From: Chara braunii
Taxonomy: Eukaryota > Streptophyta > Charophyceae > Charales > Characeae
Direction: 5' to 3'
NCBI GenBank assembly: GCA_003427395.1
Contig: BFEA01000819.1
Span: 232,506 to 296,505, forward strand
Length of the DNA: 64,000 nucleotides
Shown: positions 54,612-64,000 of the stretch, in pieces
How the letters are laid out: each line of letters begins with the position of its first letter
How positions within the stretch are numbered: position 1 is the stretch's first letter
Made by a program: the position numbers and the translations under genes
The notes under the pieces: model-generated
What the model was told of the DNA's origin: nothing
The model's input: only the letters and a program-made list of their open reading frames with translations
The model's database searches: none

Positions 54612-57402
54612 TTTAAATGAAACCCTTTGTACTTCTTCCATCATCCTCCCCATCGAGTTAAGTGTTTTCTTTTACCGTCACTCATAAGAGATTTTTTTTA
54701 TGTGCGATTGCTTCCCAGTTATTATGCAATTCGAACGAGTTTCATTACATCGGTGAAATTACTTCAGCAGATCTTCACTTAAGGGCCATATGAATGAACG
54801 TGTCCACCGGAACCTAATCAAGGAGAAACCAGCGAGCGGAAAGCAAGACAGAATGCTGTCAGCATAGTGGTTATTCTACACGGAATCCAGAATATTCTTT
54901 TGTCACGGAGTGCAGCTCTGTACTTGTGCAAGTCGGATTACTACTCGAGCCCTGCGCCGCGGAGCGTACAACTACAAATTTAGCACACTCCTCTACATCG
55001 ACCAAAAACGTAGTACCGAGTCGGCCTTGTAGTTAGACCCACACCCTACGAGTGAAGCCTCCTACACTTAAACTGGCCACAGCTTGTAACGTAATCCCAC
55101 CTCATTGGAAACACAAGCTGCATTTCACCCTGGGAAGGATCGCAAAAGAATCACCCAGAGATCACAACAGGAGCAGCCTGCAGTTGGAAAGGCGAGCATG
55201 CAAAAATGTCTGTCTGTGCCTTAACGCTTCTCAGCCTCGAAAACCCATGCACACAATAAACACCCATGAACTACAATCTGTCTGTCTGCAAAACCCCTCC
55301 TCATTAAAAAAAAAAAAAAAAAATCCCCTCGTCACAGCCTTGTCAGCCTTAATAAAGCACCCAGTACATGGCCACCTGGGCCGCCGGCCTGACACCTCGA
55401 ATTCCGGAAAACCGCAAAAACAAAACGCGACCGTCGATCCAATTTATCAACGGCAGGCCCGGCGTTTCATGTTTCGGCCAGGAAAACGTTTTCCTGCGGC
55501 AACAAGTTTCGGACAGCAAGCCTGCGGCCAAGTGCTAAGTCGTTTAACATCCTCTATCTCCAGTGGCTAACACGATGACCCTACAACAACCCCGAACTTC
55601 GATCTAGCTGCCGACCTTCTCGCCGAGAAAGCCTGAATTTAGGCTGCTCGTAAGAAAATAAGCACATCACCCTTTCAAAATGGGTGCATTGCCGAACGGC
55701 CCAGAAAACGACTTCCTCGCCCAGAGGAAAGATAGAACTTGTCCGTCAGCATACCACGTGTGTATGCAGGCATACCACGTAGTACCGCGTATTTATGTGA
55801 CTCATCGCATCCAACCGAGGTAGTGCCACGAACAACCTCCACAGTGTACACAGGCAAAAGGATGGCAACAAGACACCAGCAGTCTTCCCGAGTCAGACCC
55901 AGCAGACCAAGCGCTTTCATCACAACAGACAAATTTCAGAACGGAGAGCGGCAATATAAAACCGCTCACCGGGCACAATGGCTCTTCACATCTCCACCAT
56001 ACGTACCCGCACTGCTCCATGCCACCATCCGTTGGGTGCCATGGGTCTTATCTTGAACAGCAGCTGGCAGCTGCATTGATCAGACTTAGCCACAACAGTA
56101 CTCCAGTCCATGCATTGCCTCAACTAGAGCATAAAGTAAGACTAGAGCTACTCGTAAGAACAGCACATGATCTATGCAGACATCCTTAAATAAAACCCAA
56201 CATCTTGGGAAGCCTTTTACACAAGAAACGACCGAGCAGTAAACGCAAAACAAAGATGGCATAGTTTGCCGGAATACTGCTTAAGCTAAACAAACATGAC
56301 CTTTTCCACATTTCTGTTCCTGAGGTCCTAACCCTCATCGCTAAGAGTACCGAGTCCCTGGTGTGGTTCTCTTCTAAACCTCTTGCTCAGAAGACAGTCG
56401 TACTCTCTCTCTCTCTCTCTCTGTGTATCGTGTCCCATGTCTCCTCCCACGGAGAATTCTGCTCCGCGCAAGCATGACCTTCTACAAGCCGCTTACGAAG
56501 TGAGCTAACAGTCATGTACCGGTTTTCCCACCCTTGCTCCCCTGGTGCGGTTCTCTTCTAAACCTCTTGCTCAGAAGACAGTCATTTACTCTCTCTCTCT
56601 CTCTCTCTCTCTCTGTCTTACACACACACACACGCAAGAGGAAACATCCGTAGAGGCAACAACGTTGCAGTGCCAGTTCACAAGAGCTACGCAGTGTGTG
56701 CGCAAGCACGGGGACTAAGTCAGGTCTACGGGAAATCTAGAAACACACGACAAGGCAGTTGCGAAGGCAATGACACGAAGCACTAACTGAGGCCAGCCGC
56801 ACATTCAGCTTCTTTTCTGGGGGCCAAGAAGTCATGTCTACGGGTTAGCAAGAAACCAGTTTCCAGCACGATTCAACGTAATGACATCCTCCGCTCAAAC
56901 TAGAGTGTTTGCGGGCCTTCAGCCTAAATGAGCTACCCTCTTGCCCCGAAAGGAACGTATAATCAGCACCGCTGCATCACGACTGCAAGTTGCCCCAAAT
57001 ACAGGCCCAATGACTGTACATTCTATTCAGAGGAAAACAGTAGCCTCCTCACATGAACATGAGTGTGAACAAGCCGACGCGCTTGCATGCTTCCTGCCCG
57101 GAAGAGAGCGGTCGTTTCTGGGTGACGGTGAGAGGGCATGCAAACACAGGCTCATCACGATATCCTAACGCAGCGAATAGGAGGTCCCACGGGACCCTCC
57201 CACTGATTAGAGGTCGCCTGCTGGTGTCTCCAGCTTGCCATGGGGACTGTAAAAAGCCATTCCATATACAGGAGCATTATCTCATCACTATATCATAGTT
57301 GGTGGGATGCAAAACTACCACACGACTGCCCCGATCCATGCACAGCAGGTCAGCAAAGCAAACAACAATCGGCCACAGGCCAACATGAGGCCCTTGCCAC
57401 AA
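54612..57402. other. No gene seen; partial MITE core
   Basis: 55385-55505 contains the MITE core in inverted form (CCAATTTATCAACGGCAGGC). (CT)n tracts near 56404 and 56590, each beside the same CCTCTTGCTCAGAAGACAGT, indicate a diverged duplication of about 185 bp. No coding signal. Confidence 0.4.
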
Positions 57403-57563
57403 CACTGTAAAACCTGTCCGGCTCTTGACCCCAATTCGCACCCACTAACANNNNNNNNNNNNNNNNNNNNNNNNNNNNNNNNNNNNNNNNNNNNNNNNNN
57501 NNNNNNNNNNNNNNNCACTGTAAAACCTGTCCGGCTCTTGACCCCAATTCGCACCCACTAACA
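57403..57563. repeat. 48-bp identical sequence on both sides of an N gap
   Basis: 57403-57450 and 57516-57563 are identical (starting CACTGTAAAACCTGTCC); 57451-57515 are Ns. Likely a scaffolding overlap left unmerged or a short tandem repeat. Confidence 0.92.
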
Positions 57564-60254
57564 TGGTGACACTTTCCTATCTGACGACACGGGCAAAGCT
57601 ATGGCAGGTGACGGCAGGCCACTAAAAGACCTTCAACGGGGTCCTCTTTCAAGGCGGCAACATGAAGTCTGTCCACTCAACTACAACCTCAGTGCAGTCC
57701 CACCGACGAGTCGACAGACGTTGTTAATCTGCCTGATCTGGTCATCAGCTACTACCTATCTACGAGGGAGCAACTCCGTGAGAACAACTACCGGTAGGCA
57801 GAGGGGCATAGGGATGTACTCGATGGCACCCTAGTGACACGGACAACCAACAAATGAGCATAATAGTCCAGCTAGAAGAACTCCACTGCTCGCCTCACCC
57901 CTCCGGTGAAGAAACACCAACAGTCAATAGGGCTGGCCTGCATTCTTACTTGCAAGTAATGATGTCTTTAGGCGAAGAGCACTTGGTGTAAGGAACGCCT
58001 ACTCGTAAAGAGAGAAGAGGGGTGGGGGGTGGGGGGGTGGGGGGTTGCCACACGGCGGGTCCGCACTCCCACTGAGAATTGATTACTTCACCTACGGTTG
58101 GCATAGGCGAGCAGAAGCTAGGTGAACAAAGGTATAATATAATGCCGGCGTCAGATGCGTACGAGTGCATCTCATCGCAGGACTAGCGGAAACATCTACA
58201 TGTGCAAAATTGGCATAATGACACCGCCGACGACGGAGGATCTAAACCAGATGACGACTATTCGATTCGATTTCAGCACCGGATGGTGTGGCCGTTTGGT
58301 TCTGCACACATTTCGCACGGCAAATCGACACTAGAGACAGGTCTTTTAGATCCCCTGCTACGTGCACACACCACCATTCATTACCTGAATCCTGATGCGG
58401 GCAAGTTATATGCCGAGTAACCCGTGGGCGACGCACTATACCCATGCTGTGACGAAGAGGGTGCGCCCATCAACGAAACGCTGCATGAAGCAAACAAACA
58501 TCGACCACACACCCAAAAAAAAACAATTACCACATCAGTACTGCAAGCAGACAAGAGGAAGAAGATTTCGACCAGGGAGAGGGAGGGTAAGAAAAAAAAA
58601 AAAACATTGCTTGCTGTCAACGTCACCTTCATGTTGCCTCTCCATCTTCTTCTTGTTGGCTACCGACAAAGAATGAAAACGAAATAACAAAGAATTGTAT
58701 GTACAACAACATAATGCTGCTAACGTCGCCCTCACGCCGCATCACCTGTGGGCCACGGAAAGAGAAACAGCTGAGACTTGCAGGGTAGGAAAACGAATAG
58801 CACTACTCCCAACGCCGCCCCGTCTGAACCCACATCTGTCTGCGTCGGCTTTCTTAAGGACAAAAAAACAGGTCAAACAAGGGTCACACATATATCTTCC
58901 ATCCCACCCATACACCTGCCGTGGCCTTTGAACGAGAGAAGAGTAGTCCCGGAAACGCTCTCCTTCTCCGCTCTCCTTCTCCCAGAGTACCTACCTCTAG
59001 TCCACGCCACCTTCCGTCTTCACACCACTGGACTTGGAAGATAAAACACAGCGACACGAAAAAATGGACTCCTTGCACCAAATAGCCAAGAGGGAAAACA
59101 ACGAAGAGAAACAAAACCGGACGCGTCGTCTTGGGCTCAAAATAACAAGGAGTAGAGAAACCCACTGATCCCCACGAAAAGAGTGCAACTGCCGCCCAGA
59201 GATATGAAGACTGTCTGTGACAAGCAAAAGACACGCTGAAACTTCAAAAAACATACGAGCAACACTGACGGGACCACACACCACGATGACCACATCCGCA
59301 AGCCACCGCCTCTTCTTCTCACACCCCTTCCGCCCCTCAGTTAAAGATGTAGAAACGGAACCTACGGAGATTAAAAAGGTCAGCAAGAACAAAGATACCG
59401 AGCAGAACACCCCACTTTCAAGTTTCTCTTCACCTCTTCTTCACGTTCACGTGACCCTCCGATTGATTCACACATGGAGGCCTAAGAAGCGGACGAAAGC
59501 AAACGTCAACTTAAGAACCTGACGGCATACTCGCAAAGAATACAGACAAGGCGGGGGCTCATGGACCTATCAGTAAGTCCGAGACCGATGAACGAAATTT
59601 AAAAACTCCATTCACGGGCGAGCAATCGACTGACATTACAAGTGCACTTGCCCAACGACCTGGTCGAAGAGAAACAGGTCCTTCCATGACCAATGGTTCA
59701 AAACCTAGTTCCATAAGGGTGACACTGCCCGGAAAACGTAAAGTAGGGAGACAGACCGTGGAAGACGGCAGTTAAGGCAGCAGGTGCAAAACGGCCTGAG
59801 AGCGAGCGGCGACACCCTTGAGACCTAGTCAACAGTTCAGTCGAGCGGTCGACAGGACATCGGTGTACCCAAACCATCGAATCCCCAGTTAACGACGACC
59901 TATACACTTTTACAAGTGATCGAGTTAAAACTCGATCACAGCCGTCGGAACCCATTCGTTGACCTTAGAAAAACGCCACATAAGGTGCAAAATGCAGCCA
60001 GGTGAGGAGCACGAAAGATAATCGAAAGAGGTTAACGAAAAACGAACCAAGCAAAGCAATACCAGGCGAGCACCGAAAAGCCATCGTGGTGCTTTACTGC
60101 TCTGGACCAATCAGTGAACGCTTAGCAGCCGAGTCGACCAAAAACAGCATCCTCTCGAGGCAGTATAGAGACCTACTCCGGTACCCAACCCTAAACCCTC
60201 AAAACCAGAGATCCAACTAAGTCCCACTTCTACTCATCAGACAAAAAAGCAGCC
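57564..60254. other. No gene seen
   Basis: Mixed sequence with A-runs at 58589 and G-runs at 58022; no motif in any open frame. Confidence 0.4.
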
Positions 60255-60402
60255 GCATCCTACGTGCTTATGACCAAAGAACCGCAACAACCGTCATGCT
60301 CAGGAGGCAGAGCTGATCACAAATTTCAGCATCCTACGTGATTATGACCAAAGAACCGCAACAACCGTCATGGTCAGGAGGCAGAGCTGATCACAAATTT
60401 CA
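60255..60402. repeat. 74-bp tandem duplication
   Basis: 60255-60328 and 60329-60402 differ at only a few bases (GTGCTTATG versus GTGATTATG, CATGCTCAGG versus CATGGTCAGG). Confidence 0.95.
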
Positions 60403-60629
60403 GGATTGGCAAAAGAACAGAGAGACACTTGAAATGGACAGAAAGTGACAGAGAATAATAGAAGCGCACTGCCGCATCAACCACACCACTTAGAATTGAA
60501 GTCATCACATTCTCCAGTCTGATGTGCGAGTACGAGAAAGCCTCTGATCTGAGCAGACTAAACCTATATTGACAAAGTAGCAACGTACAAAAAGTCCCTC
60601 GGCCATAAAACTCTAAAAGCCATAATGTT

Positions 60630-60990
60630 CCCAACCTCCCACCTTTCTCAAAAGCTCGTCTACCACTCCCGCGCACCCCGGACCACCCTCCCCCCCCCCC
60701 ATGGGGAGATAAGATGCTCCCCACGATGAATTTCTCCCTACTCCCTTCCTGCCTACCACCACCTTCCAGACATGTTCTGCCCCCTTTTCCCGGGGTTGCC
60801 CTCAACCTCCCACCTTTCTGGGAACTCGTTTGCTACGAGTCCCTCCTCCCCCCTTCCCCCCCCCCTCACAACCGTCGAGGGCTAATAAAACTTCCCCGCA
60901 ACGAATTTATCCCTACTCCCTCCCCTGCCTGCAACCGCCTTCCAGCGTACTCGACATGTTCTCAACCCCCTTCTCCTGGGGTTGCCCACA
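60630..60990. repeat. Diverged ~171-bp tandem pair with a third copy downstream
   Basis: CCTCCCACCTTTCT..GAATTT..CCCTACTCCC..ACATGTTCT..CCCGGGGTTGCC occurs at 60631 and 60803; the last ~100 bp recurs at 63070-63170 (TACTCGACATGTCCTCA, AAGGTCGAAGAGTTGCC). Confidence 0.75.
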
Positions 60991-61501
60991 AGGTCGAAGA
61001 GGTCGAAGAGTTGCCTTTTCAAAAACCCCTCTCGGCTGACGCTGTCAACCTTTCTTGCTGGACTTGCTAATCCCTTCGCTAGACTGGAAAATTACGACAC
61101 CATGCCCGCAATGGTGCCGACATGGCACTTCATATCTCACTGGCCCGGCGGTATACAGCACCACCAGAGCCCTGATAAAGCGAAAAAAAACAGCCGAGAA
61201 ATTGATCAGCTTCAGGGTGTTCTTGATTTTAATGAGCTTCAAGCAACGCAACATTATATCAGCGACCCACTCACAGGAATGGTTGCTACAAGAAGCCTGA
61301 CGGAGCCGCTCCCGCTGGGGGGTTAGATACCGCCCCAACCAAAAAATAGCCCTCGCAACAAGCGAGGTCCAAAAAATGGCCTGCCTAGCCATAGGTCAAA
61401 GAAGATCAACTGGAAGGTTGACATACTGCGCGCCGCCGTATACTGGGCGCCGCCATCGTGGTTCGGGCTCAGAAACAACCCACTTGTCTGCGGCAGTTCA
61501 A

Positions 61502-61680
61502 ACTCAGCATCAAACTCAGCATCAAACTGAACATCGAACTCAAACTGAGCATCAAACTGAGCATCAAACTGAGCATCCACAGTTGAGCATTAAACTGAGC
61601 ATCAAACTCAAACTGAGCACCAAACTGAGCATCAACAGATGAGCATCAAACTGAGCATCAAACTGAGCATCAACAGATAC
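61502..61680. repeat. 12-bp minisatellite GAGCATCAAACT
   Basis: Roughly a dozen units with variants (AACATCGAACTC, GAGCACCAAACT, GAGCATCAACAG). Confidence 0.95.
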
Positions 61681-63619
61681 ACCAACGGCAAGAAAACGAC
61701 TGATGCTTCAAACTGAGCGAGCACAACGGTTAGGAAATGAAACAGCGCTCCCAATGCCCTAAACGAATAAAGATCCGCCTACCAAGAAAAGAAACGACCA
61801 CAAAGACGACGTCTTGGCCTCTCATGGTCGCGGGATCAAATAGCTTTTGGGAATTGAGGGAAGAGGTTAATCCACAGATACTGAGTACCAGATCGACTGA
61901 CGAAGACATGTGCCCGCACCACAAGAGGAGAGGAACGCGGTACGGTAAAGAACACCAAAGAGGGCGGTTGCCGAAGACTGTTAAAACCACAAAGGAGACG
62001 GCTTCAGGGGTGAGATACGGAAGACCGTGCCGAAATGAATTATTCCACCGTAATCGTGACGACAACTCCAAAGAGGGTTTCACCGGGAAAAAAAACACTA
62101 CGGAATGAAAACAAACGGGCCTCAAGTCCATCCGATAGCGTTCGTTAATCGTGAGGAAGGAAGACCGTGTAACACTCGACTACGTCGTCTGTCATGCACA
62201 TAACTAGAAAAAATTACGTTATCCGACGTTCCAGGTAGGCGGCACCTACAGTCTTCCCCCGAATACAACGTACGGTCATTATAGCTGAATTTGGCCTATC
62301 TTTCCGCCTAAATTCAGCTACAATGACCGTACGTTGTATTCGGGGGAAGAATGTAGTCACACAGCATGGGAGACTTTAGAGGGGCTCCACGTCCAGTCTA
62401 TATGCCACAATGACAGCGTACTGGCCCTGGTATCCTGACCGCAACAACTCTCAACATACTCCTGTTGGTGCCTAAATCCCGCTGACACGCACTCCGCTAA
62501 TCGTACCACCAACGACCGGCATCAATACTCGGTGGAGATCCGCAAACCCTAATCCAGCCCGGGAACGAAAAACCCTACAGCGTGCTAACCCGCATGTCTT
62601 TGTTCATCTCATTGCGTATATTCACATGTGCCCGCAAACCCTAACTGCACAGCGCGAAGCAAAAGAAACAAACTGAGGACAACTACCGTCTAGAGAAAGC
62701 CTCACTGTAGCAATCAATGCTTCAGCAATCAATGAAAAAGAATATCCGCCCAGCTTCGTTAGAAAAACAAGAAGATAACAGATCAGAAACGATAACGGAA
62801 ATTTCCGCTCCCATCGGGATTCTCCTACCGACGCCAAGTAAAAGGAGGACAATCAACGCTGCAAGTATTTCGTTACAAACAAGAAAAGTCAATGAATGAA
62901 TTTGCAGATTGGGAATGTTAGCAATCCCGGTAGACAAAACGATAAAGAAAAGACACAAAAGTGTCGACACAGAAATGAGAGGACATACACGCTTGCTTCC
63001 CTGAAGTGCGGCCGCGAAACCGTCTCCCAACTGGAGAAGCATAAAAGAGACAAACCACCGCCGCACCAACTTACAGCGTACTCGACATGTCCTCACCCCC
63101 CTTCTCCTGGGGTTGCCCTGCTTCCCCTCTTACAGGCTCTCGAGGACAAGGTCGAAGAGTTGCCTTTTCACATGATATATATTGTATATATATCGCTACA
63201 CATACATATCGTCACACCGTGTATCGGAGGGCAAAGGCGAAAAAAAACAAAACAAAAAAGGAAAGGAGGAAGGAAAGCTACACAAATATATATTATTATA
63301 TATGACGAAGAAAGACCTCTCCGCGGATCTTATCCGGCGGAAGGATCTTGTTCGTCTGCGGAATCTGACCGACCCTCTTCGCCGCCTGTAAGGGTTGGTT
63401 TCCCACCCCACGACTCTGGTGAGTCTCTTCGAGTGCCTCCAACCACTCTGCTGGCCAGAGCTTGTGAGTCGAGGGAGCCTGAACGAAGATCTCCGACCGT
63501 ATCTCCGAGATGCAGTTGAAGGGGGGGAGTTCGTCAACGCGAGGTGTGGGTGGGGGATACCATACCAGACGTGGCAAGGCAGGAAGCAACGTCGTCTCTG
63601 TATTTACGTTGATTACTGA
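61681..63619. other. Non-coding, one long hairpin
   Basis: No supportable gene; holds the hairpin at 62253-62349, the repeat at 63070-63170 and short AT runs at 63176-63300. 63301-63619 may be mitochondrial flank of the rRNA fragment, but I cannot show it. Confidence 0.4.
62253..62349. repeat. Near-perfect hairpin: 40-nt arms, 17-nt loop
   Basis: Arms 62253-62292 and 62310-62349 (starting CTTCCCCCGAATACAACGTA) are complementary except for one A/C pair at 62281/62321. Confidence 0.95.
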
Positions 63620-64000
63620 CGTACTTACCAGCACAAGTAGAGGAGCTAAGTTATTCAAGCGACGGTCTTTCACTTCGTACAATTAACTCTTTTCAAGAGG
63701 GGATTCCCGCTAATACGTTTTCAGCTGTTCTCCCATACCAACGTAGCTACCCCGTAATGCCACTGGCATGACAACTGGTCCACCATAGCTTGACCCCATC
63801 CCAGTCCTCTCGTACTAGGGATGGCTTCTCTACGGCCGTAGTGACCACTAGAACGAAATCATCTGCTGACGTAAAGTTTCTGTTCTGCCAAACGAAGGCC
63901 TAGGAGCTTCTTCCCATGGCGTTTCGCCGTCCACCCCATGCACCTCTATGAAATCACACGAGGCTTCCACGCCGAAGGAAAACCCTCTTCTGAGCCTCCA
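63620..64000 (-). rRNA. rrnL: Organellar (mitochondrial-type) LSU rRNA 3' fragment
   Basis: The minus strand contains the sarcin-ricin loop AGTACGAGAGGAC (63817-63805), then TTGTCATGCCAGTGGCAT, GGGTAGCTACGTTGG and AGCTGAAAACGTATTAGCGG, the conserved domain VI order of bacterial-type 23S/26S rRNA. Similarity is nearer to plant mitochondrial than to plastid or cytoplasmic LSU as I know them. The 3' end lies around 63620-63650; the 5' part runs beyond the window. Probably nuclear-inserted mitochondrial DNA. Confidence 0.78.

Overview
The window looks like nuclear DNA of a eukaryote of the green lineage, most likely a streptophyte alga with a large, repeat-filled genome (a Chara-like genome is my best guess, by inference). 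The signs are Ty3/Gypsy retroelements with a tRNA-iMet-type primer site, a Penelope-like element with its GIY-YIG nuclease in front of the reverse transcriptase, many long microsatellites, short terminal-inverted-repeat elements, and pieces of both plastid (rpoB) and mitochondrial (nad5, trnQ, LSU rRNA) DNA set in nuclear repeats. I found no intact host protein-coding gene; nearly every supportable coding region belongs to a mobile element, and most are broken.

Layout. 1-291: GC-rich then AT-rich junk. 292-4486: Gypsy element A on the minus strand (gag, protease, partial RT, truncated LTR). 4487-5726: a composite organelle insertion (plastid rpoB 3' end; mitochondrial trnQ and nad5 pieces). 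5727-16338: related Gypsy element B on the plus strand, with LTR, gag, protease, RT, RNase H, a PHD-finger ORF, an integrase missing its catalytic core, three extra 3' ORFs and a second LTR. A and B are head to head across the organelle DNA. 16339-21830 and 26617-35045: diverged LTR copies, dispersed repeats and AT-rich elements. 22087-24330: a field of short perfect hairpins followed by a 49-bp tandem array. 36675-41729: a decayed Penelope-like element flanked by direct repeats (pLTRs), the right one interrupted by a poly-A retroposon. 42301-43146: long-period tandem array with embedded (GT)n(GA)n. 46416-47446: hAT-like non-autonomous DNA transposon. 47456-63600: largely non-coding, with a small palindromic MITE family, minisatellites and a near-perfect 40-bp-arm hairpin. 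About 63620-64000: mitochondrial-type LSU rRNA fragment on the minus strand, running off the window.

The most interesting points are: (1) the Gypsy LTR carries a protein-coding ORF whose residues are conserved among seven copies that are otherwise strongly diverged; (2) the same element has a PHD finger just before its integrase and three accessory ORFs behind it; (3) the Penelope-like element has the permuted GIY-YIG/RT order; (4) plastid and mitochondrial fragments are joined in one insertion. Functions of the LTR ORF and the three 3' ORFs are unknown to me.
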